DNA of 64,000 nucleotides from Globisporangium splendens (lineage: Eukaryota; Oomycota; Peronosporomycetes; Pythiales; Pythiaceae): assembly GCA_006386115.1 (NCBI GenBank), contig VFIW01000006.1:1198706-1262705 (forward strand), read 5' to 3'. A model generated the notes under the pieces. That model did no database searches, was not told where the DNA came from, and saw only the letters and a list, made by a program, of their open reading frames with translations. The first letter of the stretch is position 1. Every line of letters begins with the position of its first letter. This document shows positions 11,001 to 22,778 of the stretch, piece by piece. Made by a program: the position numbers and the translations under genes.

Positions 11001-14000
11001 GCATAGTACATTTTGCAAAAGAATTTCGCCAGACTGCCAGCTTTGTCATCGGCGGTCTTCGGGATGCGATGAAAGCGATCAACGAATGCTTGCAGCAAGA
11101 AGGGGATTTGTCCAGTCGCACAATACGCGATTTCGTGTCGCTCAATCATCGCGATGACGACATTTTTGACCAAGAACACCGGCGAATTCCGAAGGAAATA
11201 CACGATCACTTCCAGCAACGCCAGAATATCCACAATCTCCAAAATGAGACAGACCAAGCGTACAATGTGCTCCACACTTCCAAAGTCGGAGAATCGGAAG
11301 AACGTCGGCTCCTCGTAAATCTGGCGCAGAAACCACAACGCGAATCGGCCCTTGTCGTGGCCGCACATAATCTTCACAGCCGACACAAGTTCACCAACTT
11401 TACCCTGGTACTCGACTTCTTTCGCCACTCGGTTGTTTGCCGCGTTTGGATCAATTGGATCATTTGCTTGGCCATGTGTGTGGAACACGTATACGCAGAG
11501 AGATTGTGCACGCTCTAGCGTCTTGGAGTACGATAGATGCTCACGACGCAACTCCATCACTTCAAGCCATCGAATCAAGTTCAGTTCGCTGTCATATTGC
11601 TCGCTCGGAACCATTGGGATTGATGTCGGCAGCGGGAATGGGCCACGAGGTAGCTGCCACAGGTACAGCTTCAAACGATCAGTTGTCGAGAGCAAATGGA
11701 TGTCATTGGACTTGTAGCCGCGACCTGGGGAACACTCGATATTGTATACAACGTTCGAGGATGACCCAGCAGACTCCTTGGTCGCCGAGTTGACCGCCGA
11801 CAAAATGTTGTGATCGCCGATCTCGCTATAGCATGACGCGAATTCGACAAAGCTTTCAACGCTGAAGAGTCGACGCCGAACCAACAAACAGAACAGATCG
11901 ATCAGCTGGGTAACTTCGGTGATAGCCTTTGGTTCATATCGCTGGAGAAAGCTCTGCAAAGCTCCTTGAAGAACGACTTGATGATCCGATGGCTCACAAT
12001 TTTTCAGAAGCTTCTTCCTACAATCCATCAACAGAGCGCAGCAAACTCGTTAGATTCCTATGTGACAGAAGTTCATACAAAGCAAGCAATTCATACTCGT
12101 GTCCATATGCCAATAGCGCATTGCTGTGCATCTCGAACAACGACAGTGCTGAAAGATATCGATACTCGGCAGGTCGTTGGTTTGTCACAGCCCACTCGCA
12201 GATCAAAAAAATCGCGGCTAAGTCGACAGGCAGCGAGCTGCCTTCAAGCGGCAGCGGAACGAAAATCTCGTTGTACACGCGCTGCAAATCAATGCTTGCA
12301 TCAGTTCGATGAAAGCGATCGAGAGTCTGCAAGACTTGTGCCTCGTTTCTCATGGTTGCAAAGTTGAACGCTGACGGATATGACTGTCCAACAAAAAAGC
12401 GTTAGGGGAATCAACATCAATCCATTGCTGAACAAATATGAAACCGCTTTACCTGTTGAAGTCGCAAAATTCGTCCCGAGACTTCCTTGCACCTTCGCCG
12501 ACATCTCTCTATACAGTCTTGAATCGCATTAGGGCCGTACGCATCTCGATTAAAGAATCGCTCGGTGAATACGTATTCTGGCCACATCGATGGGGCTGAC
12601 AAAATGGAATAAACAGTTAGTGCCGCATACATATTCACTTTTCACAATCTCCGACTCACCATTTTCTTCCATCCGAACAAGGATGTCGTATCCATTCAGT
12701 AGAATATCCCGCAGCAATTGACACAAGGCAATAACAAGCTCTTCCTGCAACGAACTGCCCAAGTCGTCTGGGATTTTAGTTCCAGGTGGGAGCAAATACC
12801 GAAGATGCTGAATCACAGATTTCGCAAGCAGCACGATGGAGTCCGAGCTCTGGAGTAATTCAGGCAGGAGCTTGTGGATGACGGTCAACAACTCCATGGT
12901 CTCGTTTACGCCGATTGATAAGACTGACGTGCAGTTGCCTGCACTGTGGCTGCGCGGTGACAGTGCCTTCTGCAACAATGAGATCAATCCATCAAAATAG
13001 CGGAAGCGGTCAAGCAGGCCGAGTTGATACTGGTACTCCGACAATTTCAGCACATAAGACCATTTCTCGTGAAATGAAAGCTGAGGGGAAGCAATCGACG
13101 AAGATGCTGCCGAACCCGGAGCTGCAGATGCTATCGCCAAGCTTGCAGCCATCCCGGTATCTCCGTGACGATGATTGAGAATGACAGTTTTACCACTGTT
13201 TCCAGACGACTCAGTTGGGACGTTCTGCGTCGTCATGGACAGTGGTTTAGCTTCGGCTTCCATTTTCTTCATAGTTTTGCTTGCTTGTCTCGCAACAGAG
13301 TGCAAATAATCGATGAGCTGGTCCGTCCATCCCTGTGATCGACGTTGCAATCGGCGAGGATTATAGAACCAATCTCCAAGTCGGTACGCACAGTCACGCT
13401 TGATTTCGTTCATCTCGGTGTAGATAACATTCAGTCGGATAAACCACGTCGCTTCGGCAAATCCTGGACGGTACCGCACCACATATTCTAACAAGGGGCA
13501 CTTGGACACGTTTGGAACTGGTCGCCATTGCTTAAACGGCACCCCGTACGACTGCACGAGCTCTTGGATACTCTTCTTGCCGCTCGCCAGCTCGCACATC
13601 CACACGTGACTCGTTCGTTCGTCTATTCGACGCACATTTCGTATTAAATAGGATGTAAATACGTGATCTTGGTTTGCCGCACTCACACCACCAGCCGTAA
13701 TGGACATGTTCTCGTCTGAATCTTCAATTTGCTTGATCACTTTCGAAGCCTGCTTGATTTCATCAAAAACTGGGAATTTCTTGTCGGTGAAAAACGAGTA
13801 CTGCAGATGCCAGTTCGTGCCAAATCCTCGGGGCAACGGATTCACGTACGCCGCGCTGCGGACTGCATGAAAGCGAAATTTCTCTTCTGGAAAGCTCATA
13901 TTCGTTGGAAATACGCCTGGCGTACCAGTCTTTTCGGATACAAGTGGGGTGTCGGGGTCCTGTATGCGTGGGAAAAATAACGGTAAGAAATGCACGACGC

Positions 14001-14784
14001 ACTGATCATCCATGATTGAGCATCTCTCACCTTCATATACGCCGTATCCACGCCGAGCACTCGAACTGCTACGTCAGTCTGCGACAAATTCGTACGCCGA
14101 CTGCCAGTGCGATGCATTTGCAGGATATTGTTCCGTTCTCGAAGCCGAACTACGGGGTTTCCCGATGCACCAAACTGGTGTTGGGACGAGGAACTCCCTT
14201 TGTCCCGATGGTAGCTACTGCTATCGCGAGGCTTCGAATGACCACGAGATCCTCGATAGTCGCGATCTCGAGAGGAACTGCCGGATGGAGTCGACGAATT
14301 TCGTCGCGGTAGCGAGTTGCCATTGCTACTGCTGCTTCCGCCCCCACCACCTCTGGAAGAAGACGACGATTGCTGTGGCAATGACGACGATTGCTGATAA
14401 CTTGGTCGACTGCCATGAGAGGAAGATCGGTGGCTGTTGCTGAACTGGTCCTTGCTATGATTCGAATTGCTATTGCTGTAGTTGCTGCTGCCCCCACGAG
14501 AACTTGACGACAAACCTGCATCTTGGACACCATTGATCGACTGTTTGCGCGAATGATCCCCACTGTGGCGCTCCGAGGATGGACGTTTACTAGGACCTTC
14601 CGTTGCGTGGAACGCACTTGTGGTCGATGCTGCGCTGCCGCTTTCCATCATGCGCGAGGGTACTGCTGCCTGGACTGCATGCACGACCAACATTTAAAAG
14701 AAAAAAAAGAAGCAAATTATGACCATGTGTATCAAGAAACACTCTACCGTAATTAGCGAAAGTCACCGCACCAACTCCATCCAT
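8047..14784 (-). CDS. MED12: Mediator complex kinase-module subunit MED12
   Basis: MED12 links the CDK8-cyclin C pair to Mediator and activates the kinase. Ten exons (14784-14748, 14665-14031, 13959-13689, 13622-12660, 12595-12453, 12383-12079, 12017-10049, 9969-9832, 9750-8371, 8283-8047) join in phase into 2025 aa. The Med12 domain lies at about residues 315-400 (VPFKQWRPVP, CPLLEYVVRYRP, EATWFIRLNVIYTEM). It is followed by the helical region LSFHEKWSYVLKLSEYQYQL and LLDRFRYFDGLISLLQKAL, which matches the conserved W/YxxKL...GLLDRxEFL pattern. Residues 20-190 are extremely Ser-rich with RGG-like patches. The long C-terminal part is helical with acidic and Ser-rich linkers. The intron at 13688-13623 is 66 nt, in frame and free of stops, so it may be retained. 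The start at 14784 uses a 37-nt first coding exon; an internal ATG at 14651 is the alternative. Confidence 0.85.
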
Positions 14785-15780
14785 TTACTCACCTGATTCA
14801 ATCTCTACGAACGCTTGAGGCTGCCGCTGAGTCATTCACCACCAACAGACACACGCCGTCGCAACGAGTCAACTACCCGTACTTAGTCGGAGGTTCAACT
14901 TCCCACCCCGTTCAGCGAATTAACACCCTTCACGCGCTTGCTTTCCTCGATCCCGGCGTCAAGCAAACAAAAAAAGCGAACAGGAGGAACTCCAAGCACC
15001 ACCACTCGCTCCCTTTCTTCTTGTTTCACTCGACCGTCAAGTACAAAGCGACTCGAACGAGAAGGGGAAAAAGAAATCACAATCGAACTTGGGCGACCAA
15101 AATAACCCACAAAAGCGCTTCTTTCCCCTTTCGCGCACTCGCCAAAAGGAGGAACTGAGTGATGGCGCGGGTCTCTTACTGGCTTCCGCTCTTCGACCTC
15201 TCTAGTGGCGCTGTGCGTGTGCTTCTACCAGAACGAACGACGGACGGACGGACGGACGGACGGACACAAGTCGGCTGCTCTCTCCGCGCGCTTCGCTCTT
15301 CCGTCATTCACCTCCCCACACAGGAACTACAGACGAGCGCGCTGCTGCTGCTGCTGACAGCGTTGGTGCAGGGCACAACCCGCCTACAACCAAAACCCAC
15401 CCACCCGCACAAAATCCCAAACCCGTTTCGAACGAAAGAGTGTACCGTTGTGATCCTTCATACAACATCAAAATGTCGAATGTAACGTCAAAAGTGTCGA
15501 ATTTGGCGATCAGTACTGTAAGCGCCCTTAGTAAAGGCTCGCATTGTCGAAATTTGTGCCCCCCTCTTCGCTTTTTTCCGGATACGCATGCGATCTGTTT
15601 CGTCTGCCTCCTCTCCCGAATCCGATACAAATGGCGGAAAATTTGTCCGCGCAATGGCATCTGTCGCTCCCTCCCTTTACGTACATTGGCTGCCGCTGTT
15701 CCTTCGGCCATTCCCTCTTTCGCGCATTCTTCTTCGCTCCGTCCACCTGTTCGCGTTCTCTCCATACACACCGCCTCATA
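14785..15780. promoter_or_regulatory. Divergent spacer between MED12 and the K+ channel
   Basis: This ~1-kb head-to-head region holds the promoters of both genes. It contains a (CGGA)n microsatellite (separate entry) and three copies of TGTCGAA (15474-15480, 15495-15501, 15545-15551) in the 310 bases before the channel ATG. No conserved ORF is supported. Confidence 0.4.
15241..15265. repeat. (CGGA)6 tetranucleotide microsatellite
   Basis: Six perfect CGGA units plus one base, preceded by a degenerate ACGAACGA. A likely length-polymorphic marker. Confidence 0.95.
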
Positions 15781-17589
15781 ATGTTGCAGGGCGCGTCGGA
15801 CGAGCGCACGGGTCTGCTGCCTGACAGGAACGCATGGGACACGGGCGAGCGGCGCCACGTCAAGTCGCCGACGTCGACCCTGCGCGCGCGCAGACACCGT
15901 CGGTCGCTGCGCAAAGACGTCTGGACGGTCCTGCGCTTCCGACAGTCCATCCAGCACCGCTCGACCCTGCAGCGCGCGTCGTATGTGTTTGAAGTGTGCA
16001 TCTTGACGCTCATCATGGCGAACGTGCTGGTCGCGATGGGTATCTCCAGCTTGATCGATGGTGTGAACCCGGAAAATACATGTGCGTTGTATACATATGC
16101 GATGCACTTGCCTTTATTTCTATGCTGCTTTGCAACGACAAAACTGACTTTATGGTTGCTATGTGGCAGATGAGAGCTCCGACTGGTATGATACGTTTTT
16201 GACAGTGTCAACGGTGATCTTCTCGGTTGAATATGCGCTTCGGTTGTGGTCGTGTGTGGAAGATGATCGGTTCACGCATCCAATTTTTGGAAGGCACGAA
16301 CGGTTTATTGACTGCATGCTTGTCTTGAATATGCGTATACTAGTATCTCTCCACTCACCCTTTTGCTTTGATTTCTTTAATTGCTTCGCCAGACTGACGT
16401 GGATGATCCGCCCGATGTCGATCATTGATCTGGCTGTGCTCATTCCATTCTACATCGAGCTCTTTTTCAAATACCAGTAAGTGCTGCTGGGTACAATGAC
16501 ACTCTTTGCAAAGGCAAAGTACACACACATTGACACGATATGATTGTGCTTATCTCCCCCTCCCCGTGTAGATTGACTCCGTCCAACCGCGGATTGTTGA
16601 CGCTGCGTGGACTGCGTCTTCTTCGCGTGCTGTCGTTTCTCCGCCTCGAGCGCTCGTACAGCGCGTTGAAGAATCTGCGCACGATCCTGTCGAAAAAGAA
16701 AGAAGAGCTCGGACTCGTGACGTACATGACGGCGGTGATCGTGCTCACATCATCGACCACAATGTACGTGAACTGTCTTTGTTGCTGTGCTGCAGGCTTC
16801 CACTGAATGCGCATTCTACTACTTGTGTGCTGTAGTTTCTTCTTCGAGAACCCTGCGCAGCCAGAAGTATTCTCCAGTGTCGGCGTGTCAGCATGGTGGG
16901 CCGTAGAAACCATCACGTCACTGGGGTACGGCGACATCGTTCCGATTACAAGCGGCGGACGCATGTTCTCGTCGATCATCGCCCTCTGGGGCATTATCCT
17001 CTTCACGATCCCCGGCGCCGTGCTCAGCAGTGGCTTCGTCGAAGTGATGCTCGAAAAGCAGAAAGAGAAGAACGACGCACTGCATGCAGCGCTGCATCGC
17101 ACGCTCTCGCGTGAGGTGTTTACTACTATGAGCGCCAGAGACTTGAACAACATGTTTCTCAACGGTGCGTATACGGAGTCTGTTCGTGTTGCTCTTGCAT
17201 GCGAACCTCATTTATCAGTCTTTTTCACTCCTGCAGGCCAATACGACTCGCCGAGATCCGAGCCTTCACCATCGTTTGGCTTATTCATGACGCCAGCACA
17301 GACACAAATTGAAAGGCTACAAGACAAAGTTGACCAACTTACAAAGACGCAGGTATGCTTCCCTCGACGCTTCCTCCACCTTCCCTGGTACTACATCTGA
17401 ATGGACATGCGCTCTTGTATGGCTTTTATACAACAGGAGAAGCTGCAGACCCAGCTGAGTATGCAGGAAGCGCATCTGCACGCGATTCTGAAGTTGCTCG
17501 AAGCCTCGCAGCCTCGAGCCCGCCGCGTCGAGCTCGCCAGTGAACCACCGCCGTTTAGCGAGATCTCGTTCAAAGAGACGCACATGTAA
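15781..17589 (+). CDS. Six-TM voltage-gated potassium channel
   Basis: Seven exons (15781-16081, 16170-16332, 16393-16476, 16572-16763, 16836-17164, 17237-17352, 17437-17589) encode 445 aa. S1 (FEVCILTLIMANVLVAMG), S2 (TVSTVIFSVEYALRLW), S3 (MSIIDLAVLIPFYIELF), an S4 sensor with Arg at every third position (LRGLRLLRVLSFLRLERS, about residues 193-210), S5, a pore with filter TSLGYGD at about residue 274, and S6 (ALWGIILFTIPGAVLSSGF) are all present, so this is a Kv-type K+ channel subunit of the plasma or an internal membrane. A C-terminal coiled coil (ERLQDKVDQLTKTQ, EKLQTQLSMQEAH) may assemble tetramers. Exon 2 has no GT donor in the right phase; the only phase-compatible join uses a GC donor at 16333-16334, so that boundary is uncertain. 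Confidence 0.88.
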
Positions 17590-17860
17590 AGAGTGCTGGC
17601 GAGGGAGGCGCCATCTTCACAATGCCACCTCGACATCGTTTGTGCTTGGCTTGCCAACATCGAAGTTTGAACTCGCAGCGTCAGATCAATCTGTATAAAA
17701 CGCACTATTGGGATATATTCTTCACCATGCGTTATTTTTCAGCATCAATAACAAAATGCACCTGTGGTTCTTAACGAACTCGTCCATTTCTTCCGCCAAA
17801 TCGGGTAACCGACATGAGTTAAAATCGGAGAATCATTGCATCATTCCTGCAATAGACATC

Positions 17861-19977
17861 ATGGAGCGCATGGCGCCGGACTGCACGCACGGCGACCCGT
17901 TCGCGCAGAACGCGACGCTGGGGCCGCTGCAGATCGACTACTTGTACGTGCACTACTGCACCTTCGCGGGCGCGCCGCTGCTCTCGTCCCTCGTGTTGCT
18001 GCTCTGGTTGAGCGCGCTCTTCTTCTTCCGTAAGTAGTCAACTTGAAGCTGATGGTTGACGCTGTGCACACATTCGCGTATGCACGCGATGCTCTGCGCT
18101 GCGCTCTCTCAATGGGTCGGTGTTACGCGAGCTCGCTCGTAATTTGGTACGCACTGCAGTACTAACTCTATTTACTGTTTTATTTTCTGGTGCAGTTGGG
18201 ACTACAGCCGATGGGTACTTCTCACCAACTCTCGCTAGCATCAGCGAGAAGGTGTGTTATTACGACTGCAATCCGCATCTCGGTACTGTTAATGCACTAA
18301 CACACGCATTTGCTTTGCTTACAGCTGAACATCCCGTACGATATCGCGGGCGTGACGTTTCTCGCGTTCGGCAATGGCGCCCCCGACGTGTTCTCCGCGA
18401 TCGCGGCGTACTCCTCCGGCGTCAGCGAGGCCGGGATCAACGAGTTGCTCGGCGGCGCCATGTTTGTCTCGACAGTCGTCGTCGGTTGCGTCGCGATCGC
18501 AAGCGCCGTGAAAGTGGAGCGGTGGCCATTTTCCCGCGACGTGAGCGCGCTGCTCGGATCGCTGGTGTTGCTCCTCTTAGTAGCGAGTGCTCTTGACACC
18601 CGCGATGCGAGCAATGAAGCCGCCGTGCTGCTATTCCTCATTGCCTATGGCGTGTACGTGAGCTCTGTGCTTCTTCCGGAATGCCTATCGCGCTATCGTA
18701 TTGCACGCGCGCAACAATTGAGCCAGTTAGACGACATGCGTCCTGTTGCGGCTGCCGGTGGCGTCCTCTCTGCATTCTGGCATGCGCTCTCGCCACGCAC
18801 AATGGGAACTGAGGATGGCGCTTCGCAGCCTCGGCAGCCGTACGTGTTTGTGACCAGACAACATGCCGAGCTTACGGCAGGGGGAAAGCACGGTGTCTAT
18901 GAGCTGTCGTCTCCAAAGAAGCAGCCGGCCGTGCAGTTCACGAACCGAGTCTATGAAGATCACTTCCAAGACGATTCTGTAATCGAGTCGCTTTCGTCGC
19001 CACTCATAACGGACGAGGATCGCATTGAGCACGGAGATGCGCTTTTGGACGGAAGCGATGCAACGTCAAAGTCACTTGAGCAAATTGGGTTCACGACTGG
19101 CGCAGGCATCCTACAAAGCGCGTACTGGCGGCATCTCCGCTGGCGATGGAGCTTGAAGCGCAGGATCGTGGGTGTGTTTTACGGCGACGACACGCTCCTC
19201 GTCAAGGCGCTGAGCGTTCCTCAAGCGTGCATCGTGCTGATCCGTGATATGACGATCCCATTACTGGACCAGGAGGCATGGTCGCGGCCACTCGCGACCA
19301 TCTCACCGATCACGGTGCCTCTACTTATTTTACTCACAAGCGGATGCATTGGAGACACGCTTGAGATTGCGCGTCATGACGTCGCGTTATGGCAGATCAC
19401 GTTGGTATGTGGATGCGTGGCAGCAGTTATTGTGTCGTTCACGACGCATCGGTCGCATCCGCCCAAGTCGACGCTGTACTCGTTCTTCTTTCTCTCGCTG
19501 GCGTTCTCAGCGTGCGTGTGCTGGATCTACGCCGTCGCGAACGAGTTGATGGCGCTCCTGGTCGCTGTCGGGTACATCACGCACGCGAGCAACAGTCTGC
19601 TGGGGTTGACGGTGCTTTCCTGGGGCAATTCGGTCGGAGACTTGATCACGAACGTCTCAGTCGCGCGTGCCGGGTTCCCGCAAATGGCGATCGCTGGCTG
19701 CTTTGGTGGACCCGTGTTCAACATCCTGCTGGGTCTCGGCGTGCCGATGTCGTTTGCGTATTTCCGTGGTCAAGCCGTCGAGTTCGCACTGGATGCACAT
19801 GCACAGATCTCGCTCGTGTTCCTGTTTGTCACACTGAGCGCGTCGTGCTTTGTGTTTCGGCGCCATCACTTTCGCTGTCCGCCGTGGTACGGGAAGCTGC
19901 TCGTCGTCTTCTACCTGGTGTACACGATTATCAACCTCGTCATCGCGTTTCGAATGTTTCTCGCAGGCGAGGAATGA
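17861..19977 (+). CDS. CCX/NCLX-type cation/Ca2+ exchanger
   Basis: This is a CaCA-superfamily antiporter. Exons 17861-18029, 18196-18251 and 18325-19977 encode 625 aa. The two inverted alpha repeats that form the ion path are clear: alpha-1 (FLAFGNGAPDVFSA, about residues 85-98) and alpha-2 (SWGNSVGDLITNVSVA, about residues 505-520, then CFGGPVFNILLGLG). This pattern is typical of the cation/Ca2+ exchanger (CCX, NCLX/SLC8B1) branch rather than NCX, and no Calx-beta domain lies in the loop. About a dozen hydrophobic segments flank a charged, probably cytosolic loop of about 200 residues. The first exon holds a hydrophobic helix (SLVLLLWLSALFFF). Transport of Ca2+ against Na+, K+ or H+ at an internal or mitochondrial membrane is inferred from the family. 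It follows the K+ channel on the same strand after 271 bases, with no sign of shared transcription. Confidence 0.88.
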
Positions 19978-20117
19978 AGAATTTCTAGCAGCCTTTGTAC
20001 CAAAAAGTTGACATAAATCTTGATAAAATAATGCCATGGAAGCAAAATTTGTCTTCTATCCGCAGCATTTGTGTCTTTTTCCGAGTTGTCGTGAGCACAA
20101 ACGTACTCTCTCTAACT

Positions 20118-22421
20118 CTAAACGACTTGCTTGAGCCACTTGAAGACCGGATCCGACACTTCGCTTCGGAGATCGTCACTGAGGTAATCATCCGAGACGG
20201 CGTCGAGTTCCTTGTCTTCTGTGCTGAAAAGGCTGCTCCTATCATCTTCACTCTGTTTGTTTCTGCCGACGTGGTCAGTGGCTTGGCTTCTCTGTTGCTT
20301 CCTGTTCTCAGCGTCAATCCTGTTCATTCGCAGCATCCTGTTAGCAACCACCCTCATGTGACTAGAACATTTGATGATCTACGTTCGCGTACCTGTCAAA
20401 ATTCCACTCAAACTTGTTTTTCGGAGATGAAGCACTACGACCTGCAAAAAAGAAAGCGCGTGGACATTTGTGAGACACAGAAACAATACAGTCGCTAAAG
20501 GTTTCCGCCTCACCATGCCGGTGTGAAGTTTGGTGGTGTTTAGTATCGCCCTCGTCGCTTTCGTCGTTCTCATCGCCAGGTACCCACACTGGCAAGACTG
20601 TTTTCGTGTGCAGTGGTCCAAAATCGCTCAGCCAGCCGTTGTAAACTGAAGCCACAAAAAGCGATGCTCATTGTTAGTTTCTAAACATTGACAACAGTAA
20701 GACCGTCACCAAATGCATTCGTATATAAGTCATACCTCGATTGGATTTTCTTCTGGTCGGTGGATTCCGTCGTGCAGGTACTGGCGATGGCTTGCACCCA
20801 AGGAATGCGTCGTCGAGTGGAGTTGCTCCGTAGAGCTCGTCGCGCAGAGGATCTCTCGTTGCTGCTGCTGTTGTTGCGTTAACACGAGACGCGGTGCTGT
20901 CATCCTTCGCGTCTCGTCGATTAAATGTGTCCAGCAGCGGGCTCTTCATAAAGCTATCAGCAATCTCTAGCGCAGCAGCACCTGGACAAGGCAAACACAA
21001 GCGTTCGTTTTCAGTATTCTGCATAGTTGTATACAGCCTCATAAGCTCCAGGCAAAAACCAGCACTCACCCGTTGTGATTTCAGATAGAGGCATCTTCCT
21101 GGCGGATCGCTGGAAGCTCGCGGTACCTGTCATCGCTTCGTCGAGCAGCTTTTTCGCCTCGTACTCGGCTAATCGCGTCCTCGCCAAGCTTTCTTTCATC
21201 AGCTGTGTCTGCGTTTTCTTCACCCGCAGCATTTTGTCGCGACGTGCATCAAGCTCAGGCTTGACTTTGGACTGCACATGCTGTAGCGATCGAGGTCGAG
21301 GCGACGATTGTGGAACCTGTGGACTCGTTTGCCGTGCCCTCTGAGGCTTCCCAGGACCCATGACGCCACTTTCCCTGACGAGAGTGCGCGTACTGTCCGC
21401 AACGCTGGATATATCTCGTTGTCTTGGCTTTAAACCACCGTTCACGCGCATATTTTCCTTTTCACGAAACAACATGTCGTCGTCACTTTCCATATCCTCA
21501 ACTGCTGCATCAACTCCAGCGCCATCACCATTCGTAGTCGTGCAACCCACGCACATTTTCACGTATTCGCTCAAAAACTCGACAAAAGAAGAAACTGGCA
21601 GCTCCAGTGATGGGAACCTCGCGGCCACTTTGCGTTGGTCAACCTTCGTAAACTTGTCGCGCAGTGCGTCTTTCGAGATAATTTGTGAGCCATTGCGCGC
21701 CGTGAATGTCGTCCACGCGGTATCAACGAACGGTTTGCCAAAGAGCGTCGTAAAGAAATCGATCTCATCAAACGCTACAAGAGATAACAGGCGGTTAGCA
21801 GTCGCTGACGACAAAACGACTGTATGATGGTTGATATACAAACAAAACACGTACGCTTTCCTTCAGCCGCCACCTCGGAGGTTTCAAGTGATACGAGCTG
21901 CTTGGACGAGGGTAGCATCTTCACGTCGCGGTTCTCGCTCTCACCGAGGAGCTGCGTTGCGGTCTTGTCATCGCCATCGCGCCACGAATGCGACGGCTTG
22001 ACGTGCAGCGGATTGACGTCGTCGACGCGCATGATTGCGGCGTCCGAACGGCCACCACGCCGCAATGAGATGCCCGCATTGCGCACAAAGAAATCGCGCT
22101 TCTTGATCACTTCATACTCTAAAACACCATGGAAAGAGCGGCCAAACAGTATCGACATTAGCACCAGGCAAGTGGGTCATATGCCTGTGGCGGCTTTGTA
22201 AACGTACTCGTGATGGCGCGTAGCTCTTCGACGGAGACGCCCTTGAGCGAGAAGTTCTGCGCGAGGCAGAAGACGCCATAGCAGAGCGCCACTTCCAGCA
22301 CCTCGTGCACGCGCTCGCGCTCAAAGTTGCGCAGGAACGACTCGACGGCCGTGGACCGCGGCGCCAGCCGCATCGTCGTCGTCGTCGTCATCGCCTTCGC
22401 CATTATGGCGCTGTCTGACAT
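20118..22421 (-). CDS. Unrecognised conserved-looking protein, 7 exons, 609 aa
   Basis: I do not recognise the family. Exons 22421-22208, 22118-21855, 21774-21070, 20981-20736, 20645-20514, 20441-20393 and 20337-20118 join in phase, most introns in phase 1. The first ~70 residues after a Thr run (encoded by GAC/GTC repeats) look folded and helical (VESFLRNFERERVHEVLEV, LCYGVFCLAQNFSL). A second ordered part is FDEIDFFTTLFGKPFVDTAW followed by FVEFLSEYVKMC. The rest is charged and disordered, with a basic helix (RRDKMLRVKKTQTQLMKESL) and an acidic end. The folded N-terminus with a long disordered tail resembles some centrosomal or ciliary proteins; this is a guess, not a call. No signal peptide or TM segment is seen. 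Confidence 0.62.
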
Positions 22422-22778
22422 TTGAAAAATAACAACAACAACAAAAAGCAGGAAGGTCACTGTTGTGGACAGGCACTATTGTGAATATTCGTACTTTGAA
22501 GGATAGAAACAGTGAGGTATCGTGTTCAAAGACAGTACGTTATCAGATACCTGCAATCCCAGTATTGCGATTGATTGAATGGCTGCGGTGATTGCCGCCG
22601 GCTAACCCAAGCGCTGCTGCGTGTGTTGCACTTGTCGATGGCGAAGAGCGCGCGGTGGGGCGGAGCAAAACGTGGAGCCATGAGAGAAGGACGCTTTCGT
22701 GTCTGGGGCAGTAGCCTCATTCAGTAGAAGCTGCAGGTGGTAACTCGAATGATTCAATGACAAAGCACTGGAGTCATC
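22422..22778. other. Intergenic spacer
   Basis: This spacer lies between the start of the 609-aa gene and the damaged channel gene's 3' end. A 64-codon minus-strand ORF at 22526-22720 is open, but I cannot link it to either gene. Confidence 0.35.
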
